Position numbers and translations under genes: made by a program. 64,000 nt of DNA from Cystobasidium ongulense (Eukaryota; Basidiomycota; Cystobasidiomycetes; Cystobasidiales; Cystobasidiaceae), in NCBI GenBank assembly GCA_022835595.1, contig BQUP01000010.1:512236-576235 (forward strand), given 5' to 3'. Under the pieces are notes generated by a model, which ran no database searches, was not told where the DNA came from, and was given only the letters and a program-made list of their open reading frames with translations. Positions 43,867 through 55,364 of the stretch are shown here, one piece after another (within the stretch, counting starts at the first letter, position 1; each line of letters begins with the position of its first letter).

Positions 43867-46132
43867 ATGCAAGGCCAATACTCGCAACAGCCCCAAATGC
43901 ATCCCACCCAGCACCAACAGCAAGGCTACGGGCAGCAAATGATGCCTCCACCGCCATCTCAGCAGCAGCAACAGCAATACTACCAACAGCAGCAGCAGCA
44001 ACAACATGGTGGTGTGTATGCTCAGCCACCACAGTCTCCCGGCGCATATGGCTCGCACCCCACCCTCCCCCGATACGCCTCGCAGACGAGCATGGCTGGA
44101 GGGCCAACATCGCCCTCGTTGAGTCCATTGAACCCATCCGCACATCGAGGTGGCCCATCACCGCCTGGCTCGTATGCTTCCTCGCAGCCACCTTCAAGTC
44201 ACTCCAACCCCAACAACGGTCTAGGATCCCGCTTCTCAAACTATGGCTATGGCAACGGCGGTCCTGGCGCTCAAGGTGGTGCTCATCCACTCAGCAACGC
44301 TCTATACGCAGACTCGCCTTCCTCACCCACACTAGCAGGTGATGTCGACGACGTATCAGACGAAAAGAAAGGTCTAGCCTCTTTCCCTCCTTCCTCTTCT
44401 GCTTCCTCAAATTCATCAAACAATAGACGCGGTCCTGCACCTAGAAATGCTCACCAGCAGAGTGGGTTAGGTGGCGCTTATAAGAGATGGTCGGGCGCTT
44501 TTATTGCAGATTCAGGTATAGATGAGGCTCACAGAAAACCCGAACGCGTTGGTTGGTTGGATGGCTTGAGATTCTTTGCTGCTTGGCTCATTATCAACGG
44601 TACATTCTTTGATGCTACCGTTGGCAATTCGGATGTGAGTACTTTCAAATCACGCTGTACACCGTTGCAACACTCTCTGACGTGTGCTTACGTCTTCAAC
44701 ACTATTGCTGACAACAGAGATACTCCGCCATTCAAAGAAGCTCCCCTGCCTACATTTTCAGATCCTTCGGTATCGGTCTCACTTTCTTCCTCATGATCCT
44801 GGGTAGAGCTCTCTCTGCTCCTCTGTGGGATATGACACAATTAGGCAAGGTGCGTCCAATAAGTTCTTGGCTCAACTCCTTATGACGGCTTTGAGGAAGT
44901 ATATTGACTAGCTATTGCTTATTTCTCACAATAGACCGCCAAAGATGGTTCACCAGCTCAACCTACAATCTCCTTCCCACGTCTAACAAGAGCAATGTTG
45001 ACAAGAACATTCCGATTCATACTACCAGTCATGGTTGTAGCTGCTCTCATTTGGGGACTTGGCGCTTCCAACGCGACTAAGGATTGCAATGCTGCTGGTA
45101 TGCAACAACCTTATTGGAATCTAATCTCTAGATTCGCTGGATGGATTACTATTATTTTCAACTCCGTGAGTAATTTTGCTGGACTGATAGTAACCCAAAG
45201 ACTGTTTATGCAGTAACTAACTCCTCTTCCATTGCACAGTTCACTGCATTTGAATATGACACCAATCAAGGAAAGACATTCGCTGGTAATCTATGGACCT
45301 GCGCTTGGTTTTTCGATAGCTCGTTCATGGTATATGTAAGTCGAGCGTTGTTTTCTGCTAGATTCAAAAGCAAGCTCGGTAGCTGACCGCTTTCCTCCCT
45401 CTGCCCTCCTCGCAGATCTGCCACATGATGCTCGGCAACCTCTCAAGCTCGAGACACTGGATCTATGCCATCCTAGGCTTCTTAATGTGGACTACCAACA
45501 ACTACTTCCTTCCTGCTATCATCGGTCTCGCATTATCCGACATCGCAGCGCATGGCCATTTTGCAAGAATCCGCAACTGGCCTTTCATGCGTACAATGGC
45601 GATTCACATCGTCTTGCTCGCTATCGCACTTGCGTTCCAATTCGTCAACCCGTTAAGAGACAACGTCAATAAGGGACTAGCTGTTATCAATGTGACAAAT
45701 CACGATGAAATCCAAATTTGTGACGTTATTTTCGTTGCATGCATCTTCTTGATTTTCGAAACATCAAAGATTGCTCAAGTCATCTTTGGTAATATCGTCA
45801 TGAGAATGCTAGGTAAATTAGCACCGGGAATGTATTTACTCTGCGCACCTATTACATTTACAGTAGTACCTTCATTAGCTGTTTCTTTATCCAATAATGG
45901 TACTTCTGGGTCTGGTATTCTGGGTGTTACATGGGTAGTATGCTTTGCTATTTCAGTAGTTGCTGCTATTCCTTTCCATTTCCTAGTTGAATTACCTTCA
46001 AAATTAGCAGGTGAATATACTATAAATTTCTTGGAGAAATGGGGTAGAACGGAAGAAGAAAGATTACAAATGATTAAAGGTCCTGAAGCGAGTAAAGCTC
46101 CTAAGAAAATCGCTGGCCCTGGTGCCAAGTAA
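43867..46132 (+). CDS. Acyltransferase-3 family multi-pass membrane protein with poly-Gln N-terminus
   Basis: The first 200 residues are disordered: MQGQYSQQPQMHPTQHQQQG, a Gln-rich block, then Ser/Pro-rich sequence. The membrane domain begins at RKPERVGWLDGLRFFAAWLI, the typical R-x-x-WLDGLRxxAA opening of Acyl_transf_3. After intron 1 the frame reads FRSFGIGLTFFLMILGRALS, then LTRAMLTRTFRFILPVMVVA, NLISRFAGWITIIFN, GNLWTCAWFFDSSFMVYICH, NYFLPAIIGLALSDIAAHG, TMAIHIVLLAIALAFQFVNP, EIQICDVIFVACIFLIFETS and VTWVVCFAISVVAAIPFHFL. It ends KKIAGPGAK at 46132. At least eight hydrophobic helices; five exons. Such proteins O-acylate glycans or lipids; a cell-wall role is inference. Alternative frames over the N-terminus are codon-shift shadows of the Gln/Ser runs. 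Confidence 0.88.
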
Positions 46133-47410
46133 AGAAGGGGACAAATTTTTAGAATCTATTACAAGCACATGCCATGCCTTCCTTCCCCCGTATTTGAGGC
46201 ATGGAACAATAATGGACAATTCCAATGCAGACCTCCCCATTTTACACAATCGGGCATGACCTTCTTTACGCCTCCCCATACTTTAGACTTTACCGCCAAA
46301 CCTCTCTCTCCAGAACGGTAAACCAACAAACTCCACAGCAGTTTTTTACGAAGACAATCAGACAAATCAAACATGAAATGAATGCATATACCCCCTCAAA
46401 CCCCTCTAGTTTTCACGCATTTTACCTTCAAAACCAACTTTAGACGTTATATAGGATCATTCAAACCCCTTCTATTCTGCTTCGCTCGCAAAACCAGGAG
46501 TGAAAGGATAGATCAGGAGAAACTTGCCTTCCCCAACCTACTTCAAATGGACATTTTCACTATTATCTCGAATGATCAATAGTTACGACTCGGCAAATCA
46601 CACTCGTTCATGATATGAGGTCCTCATAAGCAAGAGAAGGTTTCAAGCCCTTTTTTCGTATCTTGACTTTCATTTCATTTAGCATCACACTGCGCCGACT
46701 TTTCTCTTCGTTCACCTTAAGCGGCAGTGCTTCAGTAGCAAATACAGAAGTACTGTTCCTTTCTCCCCCCCTTCCTTCCTTTCATTCTCTCCCTCCACAT
46801 CCTTACTCTCCCTTCTGTCCTCATTATATATACGAATTACCTACAGTTTCTTATTCCAACGTCATTATACGCTTCAGTTTTACCAATTCTTATTATCTTC
46901 TTTCCTGATTACGTGTCCCATCTTTATTCTGTTCTCTTTGTTTTGTTTCTTTGCGGATGTCAATTTTCTTGGTCCGTTGTGCAATACAGATACTTAAGGT
47001 CTTTCTCAATCGTACTTTATCCTTGCCAGGCTCATCTTTAAGCTTCAGAATCTGTGCAAGGCAATCAAGTGGAATGGTGTCTTGAATCACGCGCTAAAAG
47101 CAACAATTTATGCAGTTCTTTTCGAAGAAAAGCGCTTTTCGCGTGACATGATCTGGGTATTCGAAGTTGGACTATGGCTACATGTGTTCAATGATCTTTT
47201 TGCTTCTATGGAGCATATTTTGCTTTACTCTTTACTCGAAGGCTGGACCTGGGACTGAAAGAACTTGTAAATTATCGATTCCCACTTGGAAAAGTCAGAC
47301 TCGAGCTTGACTGCTTTGGATGGCTTTAAAGAAGTCTCGATGTGCTTTGACGAATTTCGCCGTATCGAGTCGGATCTAGAGTGCAAGACAATGAGTTATC
47401 TTTCTGTCAG
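46133..47410. other. Convergent intergenic region, pyrimidine-rich
   Basis: About 1.3 kb between the stop of the acyltransferase and the stop of the minus-strand coiled-coil gene. The plus strand is T/C-rich, with repeated ACCCCT/CCTTCC patches between 46300 and 46900. Short ORFs show only low complexity. I see no RNA gene. Confidence 0.55.
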
Positions 47411-48328
47411 TTATCGCAAACGTATAGCAGGTAAGTTGTGCGCCAGCACCTGTGCATCCTGAGTCGCTTGGTTCATTTGCTTCTGTGCTACTTGTGCACC
47501 ACGTTGACTAGTCTTCAATTTGTGCTGTTCCCTTCGCTTGATATCTGAAGACATTGAAGAAACGGAATCATACGGCTCGTCAGGATACACTCCGCTGTCA
47601 AGTGAAGTGGACAAATCATACGAAGATCACAGTCCAGTCTTTTCGCTTGCTGGGCATCCCCATCGATGTAGCATTGACCGAGCTGGTCGAGTTGGTGGAT
47701 CTGTAGCTAGAGGAGTTGAACGGTATTAAGTACTATTTATGCAATGTTGCTTCAATCGTTGGTATAGACGGCCGCATACCTCCATTTGGCGAAGGGAAAC
47801 AGTGGATGCCTCTCTGTCGGTCTTCTTTGACTCCTGTAGATATTTCTCAAGCTGCTCCAGGCGTTCATTCCTGCAGAAATGACCATGTACTGAGGTCAGC
47901 TCTTGCGGCAAAGCCCAGCAAGTAGATCCGTGCTGCAGGAACGTACATTTCAGTCTGATGAGCCGTTTGCAATGGCTGGACATCATTTTCGACAGCAGAG
48001 AAGATCTTCTGGGTATTGTCCAGGAGGGTATTGACCAATTTTCGGGTATTGTGCTGGGTTGACTCTGTTTTTGTGTTGTTTTGTGGACGGTTCAGATAGG
48101 TGGCAAAAGGTAGTTCGGCGATAGGATCAGTATGCAGAGCTCCTTGAGGGTGACGATGCACTGACTTAACAATTCATTCACTAGATTAGATTGCTTCTGA
48201 GCGCTAGTCTGTGATTCTGTCGGGACGTCTTCATCGAGACTCCAGCTGAGATCTTGATGATTCTCAGCAAAGGCAGTGTCCACGTCTCTCTTCTTCGAAC
48301 TAGGTTTAGAAAGCTGCATTGTAGCCAT
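47411..48328 (-). CDS. Unrecognised coiled-coil protein
   Basis: Exon 1 starts MATMQLSKPSSKKRDVDTAF at 48328. After a GTCAGT intron come STQHNTRKLVNTLLDNTQKI and FSAVENDVQPLQTAHQTEM. After a GTACGT intron, NERLEQLEKYLQESKKTDRE, then ASTVSLRQME. After a further intron, LQIHQLDQLGQCYIDGDAQQ. These are heptad-like helices. The last exon is uncertain: one frame ends at 47411 with KTSQRGAQVAQKQMNQATQD and LPAIRLR, but its join to the previous exon does not keep phase with any splice site I can find. Divergent to the AP endonuclease (254 bp between starts). No family recognised. Confidence 0.55.
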
Positions 48329-48582
48329 CCTGACTGGATTATCAAAGACCCGTCCCTAGTACCAGACAATCTTCAAGCTGCTGTTCCAGCGGTATATTGG
48401 TCGGATTGCCCTTCCACGCGTCAAGGTCGGCGCGTACAGGTGAGAGCAGCAATCCAGTTTCAGATGAGAGTGCTGTGTGCTGACAGGACTCGAGCAGCTT
48501 GAGGACACCGTACGTGCAGTCTCACCAACGCAGCCTACCGCCGTTGTGTCGTGCTGTAATTTCCAGTCGAGCAAGTCTCAAG

Positions 48583-50068
48583 ATGCCGCCCAAGGCGAGT
48601 TCGTCAACGAAGCGTAAGGCGGCGAAAGATAAAGTGGAAGACGATTCGGACTATGCAAAGGAAGATGAACAGGACGATTCTCAATCCCAAACGAATGGAA
48701 AGAAGTCTCAAGCTGCGAAAAAAGCCAAAGTACAGAAAGAACCCGTCAAGCCTCTTGATCCTTCTATACCTACCAACGTTACTTTTCCTATAAATCTTGC
48801 ACTATCTCCCAAGGCCGAAGGAACAACCCGACTTGCTTGTTGGAATGTTTGTGGCATCAATTCCTGCATCAAGAAAGGTTTCGAGTTCTACGTGAAAGCT
48901 GAAAATCCCGATGTACTTATCGTTACTGAAACCAAAGTAGACAAGGAGGTAGATCACGATATACTCAAGAGCCGTTATCCAGTAAGTCACCGAATCTAAG
49001 ATCAAATGTGTGCCTCGCTAACTGTCATCACTTGCAGTACCGTATATGGGGAGCGGATCCAAAGAAAGGTCACTCAGGCACCGCTGTCTTCTCAAAGATC
49101 AAACCGAAAACTGTCAAGTTGGGTCTCCCTACTCTAGACGAAAGTACAACCCAAGGTCGATGCATAACATTGTGCGTGTCAAGGACCCCATTGATCGTCG
49201 CGGATCGTCTGAGCTCATACTTCATTCTCTAGGGAATTCGAGAATTACTACCTTGTAGCGACGTATACGCCCAATGCAGGCGACAAGTTGAAGGTGGGCG
49301 GACGTGTCTGTAGTATGTCGATGGGGATCGTTCGCTGATTCAATATGCGCCTGTCTCTTTCTCTTGACCTGGCTACATACCAATGCTGCTTGACACATTT
49401 CAGAACATTGAATATAAAAACGAGTGGAATGTTGCTTTCGAGAAATATTTACGAGAGCTGGATGCACAGAAACCTGTTATATGGGGTGGTGACTTCAACT
49501 GCGCGCCCACGGAGAAAGATATTCGACATGCAAAGCCGAACTGGGACAAGACGCCCGTACGCATCTCTTTGCCTACCTTCTTGCATACTGAACTTGCTCA
49601 GCTAATATAAATATGCTCTATCAGGGATATACAAAGGCAGAATCAGATGCATACTTCTCACAGCTCCAGCCTTCTCCAGAATCAGGACATCAGCCTCTGG
49701 TGGACATCTGGAGAGAAAGGCATCCAAACGATATTGGCCAGTATACGTACTACAGCTATAGATTTAAATGTCGAGAGAAGGGAATAGGTAAGTCTTTTTT
49801 TGGAGCACGGTCAGTACCTCAATCCACCTGGTTAATGGTCAACACACTTGCGCAGGCTGGAGACTCGATTCCTTCATCCTGTCGAAACGTATAGCTGAAC
49901 GGACAAAGATGTGCGAGATACGGCATGAATGGTAAGAGTTGTGGCAGAATTGCAGAACATCGCGCGCGGAAAGCAAACTGACTATAATCTATTTCCCTTC
50001 TGAACAATTGTAGTTATGGAGCTTCTGATCATGTTCCAGTGGTTCTGGATATCGAGGGTACACTGTAG
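48583..50068 (+). CDS. Exonuclease III-type AP endonuclease (APE1/ExoA class)
   Basis: This base-excision-repair enzyme cuts 5' of abasic sites. A Lys/Glu-rich nuclear N-terminus (MPPKASSSTKRKAAKDKVED) precedes the fold: TRLACWNVCGINSCIKKGFE (metal Asn), DVLIVTETKVDKE (metal Glu), YRIWGADPKKGHSGTAVFSK, GRCITLEFENYYLVATYTPN (catalytic Tyr), NIEYKNEWNVAFEKYLRELD, KPVIWGGDFNCAPTEKDIRH (catalytic Asp-Asn), GYTKAESDAYFSQLQ, FVDIWRERHP-like helix, YTYYSYRFKCREKGIGWRLD, SFILSKRI and GASDHVPVVLDIEG (SDH motif). The end at 50068 follows EGTL. Five or more short introns. The layout is like human APE1, without the zinc-finger tail of Apn2. Confidence 0.92.
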
Positions 50069-50326
50069 TCTTTGGTCCTGTCCAGATACGCAGAGTGTAC
50101 TTCCTACATCACGCAGCCCTATTGTTGTCTTATCTCCTTCGCAATGTTGACTTTTGATGGCGGAACAGGGTCAAGTTATGGGAAATTGCTGAACTTCATC
50201 CTGGCTCCGGCATGATCGCTAGCGATATAGATCTTTCTGCTCCCTCTCCTCGTCAATAGCTCTGCATGTCACTACCGCTTCTTCATGGTTGATCTCCGTC
50301 CCTCGCCTGCATTTGTCAAACACACA

Positions 50327-50829
50327 TCAGTAATCATATTTGCTAGCAAGGCTGCCCATAAGCTGCTTCAATTGCTTACCCTTCTTCGGAGCTCCCTTGC
50401 CTCGTTTTCGTCGCGCAGCATTATCAGCCAGCCTGCGGTAAGCATACAAGCAGTAAGCTATAAAGTATTGGATTGGGTTGTGTTGTGATTCAACGCATTC
50501 CAGTCAACGCACCTCTGCTCCTCCAGGAAGTCTATAGCACCAAGCTCTGGGAATTGCTGATTCAAAGCAGAGATCTTTGGCATCCTAGCTGGGTAGTACT
50601 TGAGCATAGCAGGGCCGCGCAGAGCACCTCTGAGGTACTTCAATCCTGTTCGCTCGTTTGTGGGCTTCCATTGTGTCTGGAAAATGGTGCTTCCTGTGAA
50701 TAGTCACGATATCGCGATCAGCCAATTTTCCAAGGCGACAAACGAGCAAGACTGAGGCTTTGCTTTAACAGAACAGAAGAACTTACGTAGCTTTAGCAGC
50801 TGTTGCATTCGTGACAGTGGGACACTCAT
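50327..50829 (-). CDS. RSM27: Mitochondrial small ribosomal subunit protein mS33 (Rsm27/MRPS33)
   Basis: Three exons give a roughly 107-residue protein. MSVPLSRMQQLLKLR joins, after a GTAAGT intron that splits an Arg codon, to STIFQTQWKPTNERTGLKYL, then RGALRGPAMLKYYPARMPKI and FPELGAIDFLEEQR. After a second intron it reads LADNAARRKRGKGAPKKGKQ and ends LASKYDY at 50327. The F-x-T-x-x-x-P-x-N-x-R-T-G-x-K-x-L-R...LxGPxxxxYYP block and the RGKGAPKKG tail are diagnostic of mS33. The start at 50829 is chosen because it gives the usual short N-terminus; longer upstream frames add an unlike Cys-rich stretch. Confidence 0.9.
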
Positions 50830-51180
50830 GGCGACAGATTCTGAAGCGCAGACGACCTGGGTGACAATCGGTGCAATGGCAACCTCGTCGCCTGGACATT
50901 TGCGGCGTTCTTGACAGCGGCATGGCGAAGCCAGCAGTCGACCAAAGTAGCGAAAGAGCTTATCAAATGAGCAGCTGAAGCGGAGCGGTGGTCTCATCCT
51001 TACCATTGCCTGCAACTATTAAAGATTCCGAGACTGTTCACTGTATATTGGAAAGCAGGCTTTCAAAACCGTGTCACAGACCTACACAGAAGACTCCCCA
51101 GGTACGTCTGGAATTTGCAAGAGGAAAGAAGTGTACTTGAGCTAACTCAAGCTTCTTCGTGACTAGGCTACACTTTGAAT
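50830..51180. promoter_or_regulatory. Divergent region between mS33 and the small secreted-protein gene
   Basis: About 350 bases between the two starts. An in-frame upstream extension of the mS33 frame is open here, but it is Cys/Arg-rich and not conserved-looking, so it is treated as 5' sequence. Confidence 0.4.
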
Positions 51181-51434
51181 ATGCGAGACATTGTTACAAC
51201 ATCGCTCTTCCTACTGGCCTTTGCATTGTTAACACAAGCGTGTTGGTATGTGGACGATAATTTCGTACGAAAGGAGTGCGGAAATATGCCGCGTAAGCAT
51301 GAAAATACGCATGAATCAGTAGCGATGCAGCTCACTTTTCGCTACCTACAGCAGCCAAGCGAGACATGATAGTACATGGGTTCGAGAAGAGTCTAAGCAT
51401 CCGCGACATGGAGAGACTCGTTCTTGGAGAATGA
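51181..51434 (+). CDS. Very small predicted secreted protein
   Basis: Two exons joined by a 59-nt GTAAGC...CTACAG intron encode about 64 residues. The N-terminus MRDIVTTSLFLLAFALLTQA is a clear signal peptide with an ALLTQA-C cleavage region. The mature part reads CWYVDDNFVRKECGNMPPAK, then RDMIVHGFEKSLSIRDMERL and VLGE. Two cysteines remain in the mature peptide (C21 and the C of KECG). There is no KR-repeat precursor layout or CaaX end, so it is not a pheromone precursor. No family recognised; effector-like by size and signal only. Confidence is limited by the short length. Confidence 0.5.
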
Positions 51435-51454
51435 CAGCTGCATGAGGACCGCAG

Positions 51455-53985
51455 CTATCGAGTAATCCATGGTCTGATACGTCCATCATTACTTGGGACT
51501 TGTGCGATACGAACATCCTGAGTGAAGGTAGTGTAGCCGTAGGCGCTTGCTGGATCGAGCGTCAAAAGCCAAGTTGCTGGCGGGAACAGTAACGTGTTCA
51601 TATGGCCTTCGTTCGGTTGCTTCGCGATCTTTCCTGCTCGTTTGACACGCTTTGTTTGCGCATGATAGATCATATTGTGCGTGCATGGATGGGTGGCTAG
51701 AGCCAGACTCGGCAAGCTGCGACTGCTTGCATACTGGCTCCGCCCTTCCACAGCAGCAAGCACTCGCAATACATCGTCTAGATTCGTCGCCTTTTTCCCG
51801 CTCATCTTGAGAGCACCCGTGACTTTGGCTGCAAACGCTGAGCGCTCGCATCCGCAAACAGAAAGAGGTTGTTTGAATCTAGCTTGAAATAGTTTGGCAG
51901 TTCTTTCGTAGTTTGCGAGCAAGTCTTTTTGAGGCCTACACAGCGGAGACATGACGGTAAGCGTAGAAGTGACAATGTGGAATGGGAGAAGAATGACTGA
52001 CATTTCTTGATTGTTGTCAGGTAGCATGCCCAAAGTCAGGTGACACATTCGTCGATAACTCGTGGCAAGCGTCTGGTCGGCCTGCATGACGAGATTGATA
52101 TCCAGGGTCGGAATCATCACATTCTTCATGTTTGTTTCAGTCGCGATGAGCTTATGAGGGAGCGTCTCAGCAAGGTGTGTTGGGTTTGAATTCGGTATGA
52201 GGAGCTGGTGCTTACGTCTAGGTACTGATGATAGCGCCCGATGGCCAGCTCTAGCAAAGAAGTATCGTTCTCGAACACGTCGGGATCGAGCCAGCCAATG
52301 TCCTCGAGCTGGTCCAAATACAACACCTGTCGTTGTGCTCTGTTCGGCATAGGGCAAGTCAGACGCTATTTGTCTCAGATATGGATGGATATACACACGC
52401 TGCAACCAGGTCAGTTGAGAATTGAGGCTGCGCATAGCAGCTCAGAATCTTGGTCACTCTGGAGGCCGGAAGTTAGCAATTATAACACACCCTACCTGCA
52501 CCAATGCGTGTCACATCTTTACTCACCGATCAGGCAGAGGCCAACCCATTGGCGAGTCTCGTAAGAGTCGTTCGATTATGTCCATACTCCAGTCGAGTCG
52601 GTCTCCAATCTCACCAAATGTCTGGCAATCCTCACACAGCTTGACAAAAGGAAGGAGCATGCCGTTGTTCAGGGTGGCGGCGAAGAACCCATCTGGCCGC
52701 CCGGTTGATGGGTGTAGCCTAGTGGAACGTCAATAGTCTGGCCTCGAACTACAACATTCACCCGTCAACTCACTGCGTCCCAGTAATGTAAATTTGCTGC
52801 TTCATAAACAGCAGAAGTGTCAAGGCGAATCTTGCTACCGACAGTCGCTCTCTATTAATGAGCATACCGCAATGGCGACATTCGAGGCGGAAATCTCGAT
52901 GAGCATAGCCAGATGTAGGTTCTTTTAGGCTGAGATATGGAACCCAGTGCTCTTGACGACACGATGGACACATTACAGGGAGGATATGGTCCGTATCATT
53001 GATACTTGGATCCGGCAGAATCTCGTAATTTACTTCGATGTTGTAGCCTAAAACGTTTTCGGTTCGTGCTCTCAACTCTTCACTGAGCGGCGGGAGCGCG
53101 AGCTTGTTTGTGGTAGGATCGACAAGTGATGCCTGCAAGCTCCCACTTAGCGGCATGTAACAGTCCAGACAGGCGTGCTAAAGATATACTTACAGCATGT
53201 TCGACGTCAAAGCCGCGACTGATGGACTCGCGGCCCTGTAAATGAAGGGTGGTCGATTAGCTATCAGGATCTGTATGACCGTAATAAGCTAACCTACGTT
53301 GTCTTCGAAATATATCCGAGGATGTACCAGATATGTGTACCATATGAACAGGAAGTCGGCAGTAGGTAAATCGTCTTCGAGGGAGTAGATTTTAGCGACT
53401 GAAGGGCCATGCGCAATCCGCATACCGAACATTGCGACAAAGGAACTTACATGTCTCAGGTTCGCAAGCTCGCACAGAAAGCCAAGTCTCGAATCTGTGA
53501 TGTGCCCTAACCAGGAATATAGCCCAGCGATCTTCATCGGTAATTCCAGCAGCTTCAAGCTCTGGCTGCTTGAAAGCGAGGACGTCTTTACGTAGTTGTG
53601 CGAAGCATGCCAATAATCTGAGATGTGCTTTAACAGCTTTGACGGTTATGAAAGGTTCGGTAATCTCCTTGCCGTTCAGAGTAAAAGACGGCTTCGATTG
53701 TGGCGTGACCTGGACCGTGGAAGGGCGACCACTTTCCCCAGTGCTTTGAGATCCAGTTGGCTGCTCTGCGTCGACTCCCACTGCTCCGTGTATAGCCGGC
53801 GTCACTTCGTACCTCGGCGAAGGCAACAAGCCATTGATTGCCTGGTGGTATGGTGGAGGTGATTCGGAAGTTGGCAGAGAGGTCCTGTACCCGCTCGCAC
53901 TTTGCTCGCGGGCAAGTCGCATCCACACCTGCGGACTTCTGTCCGGCACGACGAAAGCGTACATGGGAAAGCTGGCTGAAGTCAT
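51455..53985 (-). CDS. GRDP-like protein (glycine-rich domain protein family, DUF1399)
   Basis: The N-terminus MTSASFPMYAFVVPDRSPQV leads to a disordered segment with PPPYHQ, then FTLNGKEITEPFITVKAVKA, HLRLLACFAQLRKDVLAF and EDRWAIFLVRAHHRFETWLS, which is the first GRDP repeat. LPTADFLFIWYTYLVHPRIY (the D-x-x-x-x-W-x-x-x-L-x-P-x-x-Y block) follows. A Cys pair module, VMCPSCRQEHWVPYLSLKEP then FRLECRHCGMLINRERLSVA, resembles a zinc ribbon. A second half has PTLDINLVMQADQTLATSYR, the repeat of the VPTxDIDLVWHxH motif with the usual Trp-His replaced, and FQARFKQPLSVCGCERSAFA. The end is at 51455 (RIRPWITR). Several introns. The molecular function of fungal GRDP proteins is unknown. Confidence 0.82.
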
Positions 53986-54328
53986 CTAGCCAGCATCTTC
54001 CATATCGCGAGTATGGTAGAACGACGAGAGGCATTCCTCCGCGGAGCCCCAGGATGGGTCCGTGATCGAGCCAGGCTTATTGTCTGGGACTTCAACTCAG
54101 TCTACAGTATTAAGAGGATGTAGGATAGCCTTGAGAAAGTGTATATATCCTGAACGGGCCTGATAACACAACAACAGGACAGATTAGCTAGTCTTTGCTA
54201 CAGAGGGTCATTACTAATAGGACCACGTGATATGCCGATGTACAGATGTCTTCACACTAAAAGGCGAAGAACAGACGAAGCCTGCATGCACCGCCTGTAT
54301 AAAGGCGCCCATAGAATGCTCTTCATCT
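53986..54328. other. Tandem minus-strand gap
   Basis: About 340 bases between the start of the GRDP-like gene and the stop of SPC24. It probably holds the GRDP promoter and SPC24 terminator. No other feature was seen. Confidence 0.55.
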
Positions 54329-55148
54329 TCATGTTGCCAATTGCCAAGCCCTTGACGAGTATTCATAATCTGACAATCCCTTGTCTGCAGCAAGTGCATT
54401 CAGATCGGAATCCGAAGCTGTAACAAGACAGACGGGTGAAGAATTAGCGGTGGCTTTGGAGAGACTTCACGTACACACACATGATTCACTTACAAATCAG
54501 CAATTTTATGTGAGAATTGCCCTGTTCCACGGGAATGAAGCCCATGTCTCGAAACAACTGTAACTTGAGACTTTGCATTTACAAACCGCGTATAAGCATC
54601 AGTCTCAGCTTGGCAAGGTAAGATGCAGGTAGTAGATAACGCTTACGCGTCGCTGAGACCTGCTTCGCTGTCAGCTGTCGGGTCTTCTCGTTCTCGTTGT
54701 TGTGCTTCATTCTTGTTCCGCGAAAGACCCATTTCGGAGCTGGCAATGGCTTGTTCTAGATCTGCGACCGTCTTCGCCAGGCCATACTTTTTCGCATCTA
54801 GCTCTACCAATTTTGCTTCATGCTGCTTCTCCGTGAGAACATTTGCAGGTCGTTGGGCCGAATGTTTGTAGCTTTCAGCTTGACGCGCTTGGGCTGTTGA
54901 TGATACGCATGTCAGCGCAGAAAACGGACAGGTGTCCAAGTATGCTCACCTCTGAGTTTCTCTCGCAGCGCGTCGAGCTCGTGTGAGCGAGCTTGGTCCA
55001 TCTTCTGCAGGTTTTCCGAGACTTGATGGACCTTGTTGATCTCCTCGTCGCCTGCAAACATGCCACGGGCTTCGGTCAACAGAGGCAGTATGTTCTCCAG
55101 CCAGTGTCGGTTTCCATCATCTTGCGATGCGTGTGACACTTGCGACAT
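54329..55148 (-). CDS. SPC24: Kinetochore protein Spc24 (Ndc80 complex)
   Basis: Spc24 pairs with Spc25 to link the Ndc80 complex to the inner kinetochore. The N-terminal half is coiled coil: WLENILPLLTEARGMFAGDE, INKVHQVSENLQKMDQARSH, ELDALREKLR, an intron, then AQARQAESYKHSAQR and KYGLAKTVADLEQAIASSEM. After an intron the globular domain opens as LKLQLFRDMGFIPVEQGNSH, matching the family's LxLKLYRxLGI segment, then IKLLIS. After another intron it continues SDSDLNALAADKGLSDYEYS and ends SRAWQLAT at 54329. The length of about 195 residues is normal. The third exon uses a short acceptor (GCAAAG) read from phase. Divergent to CMS1 with 216 bp between. Confidence 0.84.
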
Positions 55149-55364
55149 CGTTCTTGCTGTCGTCGGTTGGCCTGAACAGACCTTGTTCGCTGAATACCAG
55201 TTGAAGCTTGATCGTTCTTTCTGCGATCACGTTTTTCTGAGTGAACTTGAAAGATCTTCGAATTGGGCTGGCTTCTTACCGCACAACAGCCTGGACTGCA
55301 AGCTGCATTGCCATCGCCTACCACTTCCACATATCTACTACCCTGCGGAATCTGAACGGCCGCC
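55149..55364. promoter_or_regulatory. Compact divergent promoter (SPC24/CMS1)
   Basis: 216 bp separate the ATGs of two conserved nuclear genes, so the promoter is necessarily shared or overlapping. No site was assigned. Confidence 0.45.

Noticed and set aside
43481-44290. Several long overlapping ORFs on both strands around the acyltransferase start
   Set aside because: They result from the GCTC repeat and the poly-Gln/Ser codon runs, which leave all frames open.
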